A DNA stretch of 64,000 bases from Halobacillus dabanensis (GTDB lineage Bacteria; Bacillota; Bacilli; Bacillales; Halobacillaceae). The stretch lies in contig NZ_FOSB01000012.1 in the NCBI RefSeq assembly GCF_900114165.1, positions 57,788 through 121,787 of the forward strand, in the 5' to 3' direction. Position 1 is the first letter of the stretch. Each line of letters starts with the position of its first letter. Both the position numbers and the translations under genes were made by a program. The notes beneath the pieces are model-generated. The model did not search any database, was not told the origin of the DNA, and saw nothing but the letters and a program-made list of their open reading frames with translations. Shown here in pieces: positions 17,380 through 25,240 of the stretch.

Positions 17380-18222
17380 ATGCTAACAAGAAAATGGACG
17401 CCAATTTTAGTAGGGTCCCTTTTGATCGTATTAATTTTCTTCCTATTTAATTCAAGACTAGGAAGTTCTGAACCCATCGACCGTGAAGACCTTACTCCCA
17501 CTTTATTTGTGCACGGGTTCAAGGGGGGGCCAAGAAGCTTTGACACGATGATTGATCGAATGCAGAGTCTCCAGTGGGGAGAAAAACATGTGAAAATATA
17601 TGTATCAGCAAGAGGGGATGTGACCATACGTGGTAATTTCACTGGATCCTTTAACCCTTTTGTGCAAGTACTTTTTGAAAACAATCGGGCCAGCATTAAC
17701 AATCAGACCCTTTGGCTTTCTGACATTATGCGCCGTTTGAAAGCCGACTATGGCATACAGCAAGTAAACCTTGTCGGTCACTCCATGGGCGGGCTTGCTT
17801 CGGTGAACTATTTACTGAATGAACATCACTATTCGGTACCACGAGTGGAGAGGCTTTCTGTCATTGCAAGCCCCTTCAAAGGTATTAAAAAAGAAGGCTA
17901 TTTTGCCTCCAATTATGGTGCAGCAACCACAGACTTACATCCAGGTTCTGAAGCACTCGATCAGATGGTCGCTAAAAAAGATCAATTTCCAAATGATATT
18001 GATGTCTTCGGGATAGCTGGCGTAATCAATAGGGATGATCCCGAATCCGAACACTGGGATGGACTCGTCCATGCCTCAAGCGTAAGTGGGTTAGAGGAAA
18101 TTGTTCCGTTTGGTCAATATAAGGAAAAACGTCTCTATAACCCACTGGCTACACATTCTGGCCTTCACGAGTTAGAAGAAGTCGACCTCCTTTTAAAAGA
18201 ATTCCTTTGGGGGGAAGAATGA
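17380..18222 (+). CDS. Membrane-anchored alpha/beta hydrolase, DUF915 family
   Basis: A 280-residue hydrolase with one N-terminal hydrophobic segment (about 8-24), so exported and anchored or secreted. The oxyanion-side 'FVHGFKGGPRSFDTM' (43-57), the nucleophile S135 in 'LVGHSMGGLASVNYL', an acidic residue in the 'GLVHASSVSG' region, and a His in 'THSGLHELEEV' near the end fit DUF915 lipase-like enzymes of Firmicutes. The natural ester or lipid substrate is unknown. AGGAGG lies before the ATG. It is a single gene, ending at a perfect hairpin terminator. Confidence 0.86.
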   Translation: MLTRKWTPILVGSLLIVLIFFLFNSRLGSSEPIDREDLTPTLFVHGFKGGPRSFDTMIDRMQSLQWGEKHVKIYVSARGDVTIRGNFTGSFNPFVQVLFENNRASINNQTLWLSDIMRRLKADYGIQQVNLVGHSMGGLASVNYLLNEHHYSVPRVERLSVIASPFKGIKKEGYFASNYGAATTDLHPGSEALDQMVAKKDQFPNDIDVFGIAGVINRDDPESEHWDGLVHASSVSGLEEIVPFGQYKEKRLYNPLATHSGLHELEEVDLLLKEFLWGEE

Positions 18223-18240
18223 AAAACAGAAAGCGGAAAG

Positions 18241-18273
18241 AAAAAAATGTATGACCAGGTCATACATTTTTTT
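18241..18273 (+). terminator. Perfect hairpin terminator containing TGACCAGGTCA
   Basis: Sixteen-base arms around a single central A, ending in seven T. Its core is the 11-base palindrome that also occurs after nrdB and pbuX. Confidence 0.8.
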
Positions 18274-18280
18274 CCAATTG

Positions 18281-18312
18281 AAAAGCACCTTCCGTAACTA
18301 AGGTGCTTTTTG
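18281..18312 (-). terminator. Terminator of the methyltransferase gene
   Basis: AAAGCACCTT / AAGGTGCTTT stem-loop immediately after the minus-strand stop at 18315. Confidence 0.8.
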
Positions 18313-18314
18313 GT

Positions 18315-18998
18315 TTATTTATTTTTCTCGAAAATGAAAATCCACATGAATGTTAATGCCTGTTGCAACTCCTCGTCAAGCGAAGACAAATGAGTTTCCA
18401 TGACCCCTCGTTTGTATACTCCTTGCCCATTCACATACGTCCAACCTGTCTCCTCTGCCATTTTTTTCAATTCCCACGGCATCATTGTATTACAGATTAC
18501 TTTTTCTCCATAAAGCCTCCGATAACTGTTGATTCTAGGCATCGCGGTCGGGCCAAGTAATCCAATACATAAACGCCCTCCTGGCTTAAGAATTCGTTTC
18601 ATTTCTTCAAGTCCTTTATAAGGAACTTCCGTCCATTCCAGGGAGTTTATGGCCATTGCTGCATCAAAAGTTCCCTCTTCAAAAGGGAGAGCTGTCAAAT
18701 CTCCTTGCACAAAGGAAATCCCTTCTTCATTAATACGAGAGGTGGCACGATCGACCATGTCGGAGGACAAATCAAGCCCTGTGACTTTAAATCCTTCTTG
18801 AAATAATCGATATGCTCCATACCCATCTCCACAACCAAGGTCTGCTATAGCACCAGTTTCAATATGCTTTTTCAAAAAAGGAATAATGGTACATCTGCTT
18901 CCTTCATCCCACATCTCCCGACTTTTTGAACTCCACATTTCTGCTCTATCATTCCATTGCATTTCCGCTTCTTTGTGCCAATTGAATGATTGATCCAT
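18315..18998 (-). CDS. Class I SAM-dependent methyltransferase
   Basis: A 227-residue methyltransferase of the UbiE/Methyltransf_11 type. Motif I 'AIADLGCGDGYGAYRLF' (about 50-66), 'VTGLDLSSDMVDRA' with the ribose-binding Asp, motif 'FDAAMAINSLEWTE' and 'MKRILKPGGRLCIGLLGP' are intact. The acceptor substrate cannot be told. The start at 18998 has GGGGG eight bases upstream; a longer frame has no site. It is monocistronic and divergent from the cobalamin-controlled nrdAB operon. Confidence 0.85.
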   Translation of the reverse strand: MDQSFNWHKEAEMQWNDRAEMWSSKSREMWDEGSRCTIIPFLKKHIETGAIADLGCGDGYGAYRLFQEGFKVTGLDLSSDMVDRATSRINEEGISFVQGDLTALPFEEGTFDAAMAINSLEWTEVPYKGLEEMKRILKPGGRLCIGLLGPTAMPRINSYRRLYGEKVICNTMMPWELKKMAEETGWTYVNGQGVYKRGVMETHLSSLDEELQQALTFMWIFIFEKNK

Positions 18999-19112
18999 CC
19001 GATCGTCCCCCTTTACTATTTTAATGTACCTCCCTCCATTATAGCGGATTAAAAAGGGGATAAAAGCTCTAATCTGGTCGTCCCCAAGAAAAAAAAGTTG
19101 CATGATCACACC

Positions 19113-19142
19113 TTGTCAGTTATGATAGAAACACAATATAAG
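19113..19142 (+). promoter_or_regulatory. Possible promoter of the nrdAB leader
   Basis: TTGTCA and TATAAG with an 18-base spacer, about 36 bases before the riboswitch. A second AT-rich -10 candidate lies near 19165. Confidence 0.4.
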
Positions 19143-19177
19143 CTAAATCAATGATTTAAAATAACTATATATAGTAT

Positions 19178-19341
19178 TAACGAACAAAAGATGCCACTAG
19201 GCTTAAAAGGGAATCCGGTTAAAATCCGGAGCTGCCCCCGCAACTGTCGCCACTCGCGAAATGGACATTCCACTGTGTTTTTGCACGGGAAGGACCAGAG
19301 TAAGACCGAGTGCCAGCCAGGAGACCTGTCTTCGTTCGTCA
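19178..19341 (+). ncRNA. Cobalamin (B12) riboswitch upstream of nrdAB
   Basis: All conserved parts are readable: outer stem AACGAAC / GTTCGT, 'GCCACTAGGC', 'GGGAATCCGG' with its paired strand, 'AGCTGCCCCCGCAACTG', and the B12 box AGCCAGGAGACCTG (19313-19326). Adenosylcobalamin binding would favour the terminator at 19432 and shut off the downstream ribonucleotide reductase genes. Between aptamer and terminator, GTTTCAACTTCT / AGAAGATGAAAC (19344-19379) and GATGAAACGATGG / CCACCGTTTCATC share one strand and are mutually exclusive, the likely switching element. Confidence 0.95.
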
Positions 19342-19431
19342 CAGTTTCAACTTCTTCGGGGATTGAGAAGATGAAACGATGGAATGAAAAGAGGTATCTT
19401 GTCGTGTTTTCTTTTCGTTCCACCGTTTCAT

Positions 19432-19459
19432 CCGCTCATCCTTGATGGGCGGTTTTTTT
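19432..19459 (+). terminator. Riboswitch-controlled terminator before nrdA
   Basis: CCGCTCATC / GATGGGCGG stem with a three-base loop followed by seven T, 31 bases before the nrdA start. Confidence 0.8.
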
Positions 19460-19489
19460 GTGCTTTTTATAAGGAAAAGGAGTGTCGAA

Positions 19490-21703
19490 ATGGAGTTATT
19501 AAAGGAAAAAACAAACTGGAAAATGATTTTAGAACAGTGGAAAAGTGACTTTCCTCATTTAGACTTGGATCGTTTAATAGATAAAACACGTAAACATGAC
19601 ACTATTGAAAATGACTTGATTCTTGAATGCTTAGCAGAAATTGATGAAACAGAACCGGATTGGACCTATGTGGCTAGTCGTATCCACCTTCAACAAATGT
19701 ATCAAGAATCAACCATGAACCGGAACACCGAAGGTCCCTATGAAAACTTCGCGGATTTGATCCATCTTTTGATCGATGAACAAATTTACACCAAGAATCT
19801 TCTTACATACTATACCGAAGAAGAAATTACGGAAATCGGGAAAGCTGTAGTACCGGAACGAGATTATTTCTTCACTTATATCGGTCTGAAAACAATGAGT
19901 GACAGATATTTAGCAAGAAGTAAAGATAAGAAAACTTTTGAATTACCTCAGGAACGGTTCATGATTATCGCTATGGTATTGATGGCACAAGAAGATAAGG
20001 CGAAACGCATACACCTTGTCAAAGAAGCCTACTGGGCATTAAGCCATTTATATATGACTGTCGCAACCCCGACGCTTGCCAATGCCGGGAAACGCTATGG
20101 TCAACTCAGCTCGTGCTTCATTGATACTATTGACGACTCTTTACAATCCATTTATGACAGTAATACAGACATTGCCAACTTGAGCAAGCATGGTGGCGGC
20201 ATCGGCGTCTATTTAGGGAAAATCAGAAGCCGCGGAAGTGACATTCGAGGTTTCAAAGGGGTATCCTCGGGAGTTTTACCTTGGATGAAACAGCTTAACA
20301 ATACAGCTGTAAGCGTGGACCAGCTTGGCCAACGTCAAGGGGCTGTCGCTGTTTATTTGGATGTTTGGCATAAGGATATCTTTCCTTTTCTTGATAGTCG
20401 CTTGAATAATGGGGATGAACGGCAGCGCACCCATGATCTTTTCACCGGAGTTTCGATTCCTGATGTCTTTATGGAAGCTGTTGAAAAACGAGAAGACTGG
20501 TACTTGTTTGACCCGCATGAAGTCCGGGAGGTCATGGGCTTTTCATTAGAGGATTATTTTGATGAACAAAAAGGAGAAGGGTCCTTCCGCGAAAAGTACG
20601 CCCAATGTGTAGCTCATCCCTATTTGTCTAAAGAGAAAGCACCGGCCATCGAAGTCATGAAACGAATAATGGTCAGCCAACTTGAAACTGGAACACCCTA
20701 TATGTTTTACCGTGACGAGGTGAACCGGATGAACCCGAACAACCACAAAGGGATGGTCTATTGTAGTAACCTTTGTACAGAAATTACACAAAACCAGAAA
20801 CCTACTGTACAGGATGAACAATTCGTAGAAGACGGTAAAATTATTACAGTTCAAACACCAGGAGAATTTGTCGTTTGTAATTTGTCCAGCATCAATCTCG
20901 GCCGTGCTATACCCGATGGCATACTGAAACGATTGATTCCTATTCAAATAAGAATGTTGGATAATGTCATCGAATGTAACACGATCCCTGTTTTACAAGC
21001 CCAATTGACGAATCAATCCTATCGTGGAGTCGGACTTGGAACATTCGGATGGGCGCATTTATTAGCCCAGAAAAAGATCGACTGGGAGTCTGAGAAGGCA
21101 CTTGATTATACGCATGAAGTGTACGAGGCCGTTTCCTACCTAGCCATAGAAGCTAGCAGTGAACTGGCAAAAGAAAAAGGAAGTTATCCGTTATTTGAAG
21201 GATCGGACTGGCAGACAGGGGAGTATTTTGTTAAACGGACGTTTGACCAAGACGGCTCTTGGAACTGGCAAGCATTAAAAGACAAGGTTTCCAGAAATGG
21301 TATGAGAAACGGCTACCTCATGGCTGTTGCTCCTAATTCGAGCACTTCACTAATTGCTGGCAGTACTGCGAGCATCGATCCGGTGTTTAAAAAGTTTTAC
21401 TCAGAAGAAAAAAAAGACTATAAAATCCCTGTTACTGCTCCTGATCTGACACACGAAACTTATGGCTACTACCCTTCCGCTTATGATGTTGATCAGCATG
21501 CGAGCATTAAACAGAATAGTATCCGACAGAAATATATCGACCAATCCATATCTTTCAATTTATATGTTCGCAATACAATCCAGGCCAAAGAATTACTCTC
21601 CTTGCATCTCGACGCCTGGAAACTCGGTCTTAAAACCACGTATTACACACGTTCAACTTCCAGCCAGGGAGAATTTGATGATTGCGAAAGCTGTTCATCC
21701 TAA
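19490..21703 (+). CDS. nrdA: Ribonucleoside-diphosphate reductase, alpha subunit (class I)
   Basis: A 737-residue catalytic subunit of class I ribonucleotide reductase, which reduces ribonucleoside diphosphates to deoxy forms. The redox pair C209 ('LSSCF') and C463 ('VVCNLSSINLG'), the active-site trio N427-C429-E431 in 'SNLCTEI', and the C-terminal shuttle C732-C735 in 'DDCESCSS' are present. There is no recognisable N-terminal ATP-cone, so dATP feedback inhibition through that domain is absent. The start at 19490 has AAGGAG; an upstream TTG lies inside the terminator. The gene is preceded by a cobalamin riboswitch, implying a second, B12-dependent enzyme elsewhere. It forms an operon with nrdB, 16 bases downstream. 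Confidence 0.95.
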   Translation: MELLKEKTNWKMILEQWKSDFPHLDLDRLIDKTRKHDTIENDLILECLAEIDETEPDWTYVASRIHLQQMYQESTMNRNTEGPYENFADLIHLLIDEQIYTKNLLTYYTEEEITEIGKAVVPERDYFFTYIGLKTMSDRYLARSKDKKTFELPQERFMIIAMVLMAQEDKAKRIHLVKEAYWALSHLYMTVATPTLANAGKRYGQLSSCFIDTIDDSLQSIYDSNTDIANLSKHGGGIGVYLGKIRSRGSDIRGFKGVSSGVLPWMKQLNNTAVSVDQLGQRQGAVAVYLDVWHKDIFPFLDSRLNNGDERQRTHDLFTGVSIPDVFMEAVEKREDWYLFDPHEVREVMGFSLEDYFDEQKGEGSFREKYAQCVAHPYLSKEKAPAIEVMKRIMVSQLETGTPYMFYRDEVNRMNPNNHKGMVYCSNLCTEITQNQKPTVQDEQFVEDGKIITVQTPGEFVVCNLSSINLGRAIPDGILKRLIPIQIRMLDNVIECNTIPVLQAQLTNQSYRGVGLGTFGWAHLLAQKKIDWESEKALDYTHEVYEAVSYLAIEASSELAKEKGSYPLFEGSDWQTGEYFVKRTFDQDGSWNWQALKDKVSRNGMRNGYLMAVAPNSSTSLIAGSTASIDPVFKKFYSEEKKDYKIPVTAPDLTHETYGYYPSAYDVDQHASIKQNSIRQKYIDQSISFNLYVRNTIQAKELLSLHLDAWKLGLKTTYYTRSTSSQGEFDDCESCSS

Positions 21704-21719
21704 TAAGGAGGAATTTTTT

Positions 21720-22757
21720 ATGGAAACCATACACAAAAGGAAACTCGTCGACTATGAAGCCCCAAATGCGTCCACTGGTATGATTAATGGAAGAAGTTCT
21801 AACATATTGAACTGGGATGACACTCGATATCCCTGGGCATACCCTATGTACAAAACGATGCTTGCAAACTTCTGGATCCCTAATGAAATAAACATGAGCA
21901 ATGACTTGAAACAGTGGAAGGAATTAACAGATCAAGAGCAAGTCGCATTCAAAAAAATCATCGGTCTGCTCGCTTTCCTTGATTCCATCCAAACGGATTA
22001 CTCGGGTAAAATCGCCGACTATCTAACAGATTCCAGTTTATCTGCCTTGATGCAAGTACTGGCTTTTCAGGAAGTCGTCCATAATCAATCATACTCTTAT
22101 GTACTTTCATCTCTTGTCGACCAGCAAGAGCAGGAAGACATATTTGAATATTGGAAGCACGATCAAGTACTCCAAGAAAGAAATCAGTTCATTACTGATG
22201 GGTACCAGGAGTTCATTGACTCTCCTTCTGCAGACACATTTTTAAAGTCGATCGTTTATGACGTTGTTCTTGAAGGATTGTTCTTTTATGCTGGCTTTGC
22301 ATTCTTTTATAACTTGGCACGTAATCAAAAAATGGTATCAACAAGTACAATGATTAATTACATTAACCGTGATGAACAAATCCATGTAAGCTTATTTTCC
22401 CGTATTTTCAATGAAACTTTAAATGAGAACCCTGAACTCGATAAAGACTACTATCGTACATTTGCAACAGAAACCTTCCATAAAGCGGCCCAACTAGAAA
22501 TCGAATGGGCTCAACATTTAATCGGGAATCAGTTTCCGGGGATCCCCCTAGAAGACTTGAAGGATTATATTCGTTACATTGCAAATAAACGATGCAGTCT
22601 TCTGGGGTGCGAGAAACCATTCCCTTCCTATCAGAAGAATCCACTCAAATGGATTCGTGCTTATCAGGAAGTCGATGAAGGAAAGTCTGATTTCTTTGAA
22701 CAAAAATCGCGTCAATACACAAAAGTATCTGAAACCAACGGCTTCGACGACTTATAA
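21720..22757 (+). CDS. nrdB: Ribonucleoside-diphosphate reductase, beta subunit (class I)
   Basis: A 345-residue ferritin-like radical subunit. Metal ligands D88, E118 and H121 ('FQEVVHNQSYSYV'), E185, E219 and H222 ('RDEQIHVSLF') are all in place, and Y125 occupies the radical-tyrosine position. Whether the cofactor is Fe-Fe or Mn-Fe/Mn-Mn cannot be read. No NrdI or NrdH gene is adjacent, which argues against the class Ib pattern usual in Bacillus. The start at 21720 has AAGGAGG; an open frame upstream overlaps nrdA and is a shadow. A strong terminator follows. Confidence 0.95.
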   Translation: METIHKRKLVDYEAPNASTGMINGRSSNILNWDDTRYPWAYPMYKTMLANFWIPNEINMSNDLKQWKELTDQEQVAFKKIIGLLAFLDSIQTDYSGKIADYLTDSSLSALMQVLAFQEVVHNQSYSYVLSSLVDQQEQEDIFEYWKHDQVLQERNQFITDGYQEFIDSPSADTFLKSIVYDVVLEGLFFYAGFAFFYNLARNQKMVSTSTMINYINRDEQIHVSLFSRIFNETLNENPELDKDYYRTFATETFHKAAQLEIEWAQHLIGNQFPGIPLEDLKDYIRYIANKRCSLLGCEKPFPSYQKNPLKWIRAYQEVDEGKSDFFEQKSRQYTKVSETNGFDDL

Positions 22758-22780
22758 AACGAAGTATAATGGAAATATTT

Positions 22781-22825
22781 ACCTGACCTGGTCATCCATA
22801 TTTTGGATGACCAGGTCAGGTTTTT
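22781..22825 (+). terminator. Strong terminator of nrdAB
   Basis: Seventeen-base arms around a seven-base loop followed by five T. Each arm contains TGACCTGGTCA or its complement (22784-22794 and 22808-22818). Confidence 0.92.
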
Positions 22826-22908
22826 ATTTATCTCGTTTAATAAAGCCATCCCTCTCTGCTTTTTTCCATGAACCACAAAAACCACAGTATATAAAAAAGA
22901 ATTTAACA

Positions 22909-22925
22909 TGTTAACTTTTCTAACA
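22909..22925 (+). promoter_or_regulatory. GlnR/TnrA box 1 upstream of glnK-amt
   Basis: TGTTAACTTTTCTAACA differs from the GlnR/TnrA consensus TGTNANATTTTNTNACA at one fixed position. It lies about 25 bases upstream of the -35, a place suited to activation by TnrA under nitrogen limitation. Confidence 0.8.
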
Positions 22926-22942
22926 TATAAAATGAAAATGTG

Positions 22943-22971
22943 TTGATTTTTCAGAATCTTTCCTTTATAGT
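22943..22971 (+). promoter_or_regulatory. SigA-type promoter of glnK-amt
   Basis: TTGATT and TATAGT with an exact 17-base spacer, between the two GlnR/TnrA boxes. Confidence 0.65.
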
Positions 22972-22994
22972 TATATTTAATTACTTACTCAATG

Positions 22995-23011
22995 TGTTAG
23001 GAAACCTAACA
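22995..23011 (+). promoter_or_regulatory. GlnR/TnrA box 2, downstream of the promoter
   Basis: TGTTAGGAAACCTAACA, a perfect inverted repeat around AAA, matches the consensus with two mismatches. It sits in the transcribed leader about 25 bases after the expected start point, as expected for a repressing roadblock by GlnR. Confidence 0.6.
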
Positions 23012-23037
23012 TTAATTAAAAGGAGGATTTTAAATCT

Positions 23038-23380
23038 ATGAAAAAAAGTGGAGGCAATCATACGTCCTGAAGCGTTTCAAGATTTAAGACAGAAACTTGA
23101 CGACCTTGGCGTAAAAGGCTTGACAGTATCTGAGGTAGCCGGATGCGGGCAACAAAAAGGGCAGGAAGGAATTTTCCGAGGCAGCCGATTCGAAATCAAG
23201 CTCTATCCGAAAGTGAAAGTCGAAATGGTAGTCGAAAATCATGAACTCGGACCCATCATTGATATCATCATGGAGACCTGCGCTACGGAAGAAGTCGGGG
23301 ACGGGAAAATCTTTGTTTCTACGATTGATGAAGTGTTTCGTATTCGTACAGGAGAAACTGGAAAGCAAGCATTAATATAA
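23038..23380 (+). CDS. glnK: PII nitrogen regulatory protein, start region frameshifted
   Basis: A PII signalling protein of about 113 residues, which binds 2-oxoglutarate and ATP/ADP and gates the ammonium channel encoded next. 'LTVSEVAGCGQQKGQ', a T-loop of the form 'EGIFRGSRFEIKLYPK' (Phe where Tyr51 stands in many PII proteins) and 'VGDGKIFVSTIDEVFRIRTGE' are typical. The ATG at 23038 has AGGAGG 11 bases upstream, but ATG is followed by seven A and then GTGGAGGCA. With six A it would read MKKVEAII, the normal PII start; as printed the ATG frame stops after 10 codons. Either translation starts at GTG 23048 without a close ribosome site, slippage on A7 corrects it, or the base is a sequencing error. 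Confidence 0.85.
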
Positions 23381-23409
23381 TCTATTATCCCGAAAGGAAG
23401 AATTCATTT

Positions 23410-24822
23410 ATGAAAAAAATCATCCCTCTGTTCCTATTCGCTTTACTCGGTTTTCCTATGATCGCAAGTGCAGAAACGGCGGTAACTGCTGAATCTGTCC
23501 TACAGTCAGTCGACATGGCTTGGGTTATGATTGCCGCATTCTTAGTATTCTTCATGCATGCAGGATTCGCAATGGTTGAAGCTGGTTTCACCCGCTCCAA
23601 AAATGCCCTGAATATATTAATGAAAAACTTTATGACGATGTCAATTGCCGCTGTCCTCTATTTCATCGTTGGTTACGGAATCATGTTCGGTATTTCTGGT
23701 GGAGGAATTATCGGAATTGATGGATTTTTACTTAGTGGTCAAGAAGATCAAATCGGTTTCTTTGTTTTCCAGGCAGTCTTCGCAGCAACTTGTGCGACCA
23801 TCATTTCGGGTGCGGTTGCTGAACGGATTAAGTTAGGCTCTTACCTTCTTCTGACTATTGCAATGACCGGTTTTATTTATCCCGTTGTCGGTCACTGGGT
23901 TTGGGGTGGAGGCTGGTTAGCTGAACTTGGCTTTGTCGACTTTGCAGGTTCTACAGTTGTTCACTTGACCGGGGCTCTTGGTGCCATCATAACCGTTCTG
24001 TTCCTCGGGCCACGCCTCGGTAAATATAGCGGAAAAAAAGTCAATGTCATTCCAGGCCATAACATCCCATTAGGCGCCCTTGGTGTATTTATTCTTTGGT
24101 TCGGATGGTTTGGATTTAACGGGGGGAGTTCATTAGCCGCAGACCCATCTCTCGTTCCATCTGTAATCGCAACAACCTTACTTTCTGCATCCGCAGGTAT
24201 TATCGGATCCGCTTTTTATTCCTATGCAAAATTCAAACGCATCGATGCATCCCTTACTTTGAACGGAGCTTTAGCTGGTCTTGTCGGAATCACCGCTGGC
24301 ACTGCCAATGTTTCCCTGCTTGGAGCAATCGCTATTGGTTTGATTGCTGGCATTATCCTTGTTGAAGCTGTGCAGTTCCTCGACCAAGTTGCCAGAATCG
24401 ACGATCCTGTCGGTGCCATTGCCGTTCATGGAATTTGTGGAATTTGGGGTACAGTTGCCGTCGGCTTGTTCGCGGTTGAGGGCGGACTCTTCTACGGTGG
24501 CGGCGCTGGTTTACTTGGTATCCAAACAATCGGTGTCCTTTCTGTAATTACATGGACGGTTCTCACCACAGCCGTCGTTGTTTTCATCATTAAAAGCACA
24601 GTGGGTATCAGAGTTTCTCGCCAGGAAGAAATCTCTGGCCTCGACTTTTCCGAACACGGATCTCAAGCTTACGAGACGAGTCGCGGTATCTTCAACGAAA
24701 ACATCAATCCAAAAGTGGACGGAGACTTCGGTGTTGGTTTACTTCACAGACTCGATGGCTTGAACTCCAATGGTACGGACAAGGAAAAATCAACGGAAGG
24801 AAAAAGAGTCCAAGAGGTGTAA
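23410..24822 (+). CDS. amt: Ammonium transporter (Amt family)
   Basis: A 470-residue Amt/AmtB channel. A signal-type first segment (residues 1-21, ending 'IASAE') precedes eleven membrane helices. The family blocks 'FFMHAGFAMVEAGFTRSKNALNILMKN', 'GHWVWGGGWLAELGFVDFAGSTVVHLTGA', with the pore-lining His of 'AVHGICGIWGTVAVGLF' late on, are complete. The cytosolic tail (about 400-470) is long and charged and would contact GlnK. It is co-transcribed with glnK (29-base gap) from the GlnR/TnrA promoter, as nrgAB in B. subtilis but in the opposite gene order. Confidence 0.95.
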   Translation: MKKIIPLFLFALLGFPMIASAETAVTAESVLQSVDMAWVMIAAFLVFFMHAGFAMVEAGFTRSKNALNILMKNFMTMSIAAVLYFIVGYGIMFGISGGGIIGIDGFLLSGQEDQIGFFVFQAVFAATCATIISGAVAERIKLGSYLLLTIAMTGFIYPVVGHWVWGGGWLAELGFVDFAGSTVVHLTGALGAIITVLFLGPRLGKYSGKKVNVIPGHNIPLGALGVFILWFGWFGFNGGSSLAADPSLVPSVIATTLLSASAGIIGSAFYSYAKFKRIDASLTLNGALAGLVGITAGTANVSLLGAIAIGLIAGIILVEAVQFLDQVARIDDPVGAIAVHGICGIWGTVAVGLFAVEGGLFYGGGAGLLGIQTIGVLSVITWTVLTTAVVVFIIKSTVGIRVSRQEEISGLDFSEHGSQAYETSRGIFNENINPKVDGDFGVGLLHRLDGLNSNGTDKEKSTEGKRVQEV

Positions 24823-24895
24823 CACTTTACAAACCCGTAATAATGATCTCTATAGATTCACCTTGGTCCTCCCTACAAACTCCAAGGTCAATCAT

Positions 24896-24936
24896 AAAAA
24901 GGCAGGCTCACGACCTTTGATGAGCCTGCCTTTATT
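24896..24936 (+). terminator. Terminator of glnK-amt
   Basis: AAAGGCAGGCTCA / TGAGCCTGCCTTT stem, followed by TATTAG. Confidence 0.88.
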
Positions 24937-24956
24937 AGTTCCTTCTGTCTATTTTG

Positions 24957-24970
24957 CGAACATACGTTCT
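24957..24970 (+). promoter_or_regulatory. LexA (SOS) box upstream of the small toxin gene
   Basis: CGAACATACGTTCT contains a perfect GAAC-N4-GTTC core and fits the Bacillus LexA consensus CGAACRNRYGTTYG except in its last base. It lies just after the amt terminator and about 90 bases before the only following gene, the holin-like toxin at 25059. Confidence 0.7.
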
Positions 24971-25058
24971 TATTTATCGCAAATTATGGTATCCTTGTAG
25001 GTAGATACCGTTCTCTATTATATAAAAAGCTAGTGATAGAAAGGGTGTGAGGCTATCG

Positions 25059-25154
25059 ATGAGCACATATGAATCTCTCATGATCATGTTAGCGTTTGGA
25101 ACGTTCATCATTACACTCCTTGCGCTCATCATAAAAATGAACAATAAAAAATAG
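25059..25154 (+). CDS. Putative holin-like type I toxin, 31 residues
   Basis: A tiny membrane peptide starting 'MSTYESLMIMLAFGTFII' and ending in a Lys-rich tail 'KMNNKK'. The MSTYE start, single hydrophobic helix and short basic end are the pattern of the Firmicutes 'putative holin-like toxin' family (Hol_Tox, related to TxpA/BsrG type I toxins). GTGAGG precedes the ATG. A LexA box lies upstream. On the opposite strand downstream, an extended -10 promoter (25235-25240) points back at the 3' end, as expected for an antisense antitoxin RNA. In E. coli LexA-controlled toxins of this kind (TisB) depolarise the membrane. No published match was checked. Confidence 0.72.
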   Translation: MSTYESLMIMLAFGTFIITLLALIIKMNNKK

Positions 25155-25227
25155 ACCCTCACTTTATGTGAAGATCTAACAGTTATACGAACGGTATCGA
25201 GGCGGCAGTTGCAGCTGTCGCCATTTC
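25130..25227 (-). ncRNA. Predicted antisense antitoxin RNA (RatA-like)
   Basis: The minus strand carries TGCTATAAT, an extended -10 whose TATAAT is at 25240-25235, with a weak -35 (TTCAGT) 16 bases upstream. A transcript starting about 25227 would run through the palindrome and into the 3' end of the toxin gene. The downstream end is not readable; the left coordinate is a guess. Confidence 0.4.
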
Positions 25228-25235
25228 ACTTTTTA
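25201..25235 (+). terminator. Hairpin after the toxin gene
   Basis: GGCGGCAG / CTGTCGCC stem followed by a T-rich stretch; the same palindrome would fold in an antisense RNA. Confidence 0.6.
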
Positions 25236-25240
25236 TTATA

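Noticed and set aside
19148..19423. Minus-strand frame across the cobalamin riboswitch.
   Set aside because: The region is a structured RNA; the frame has no ribosome site.
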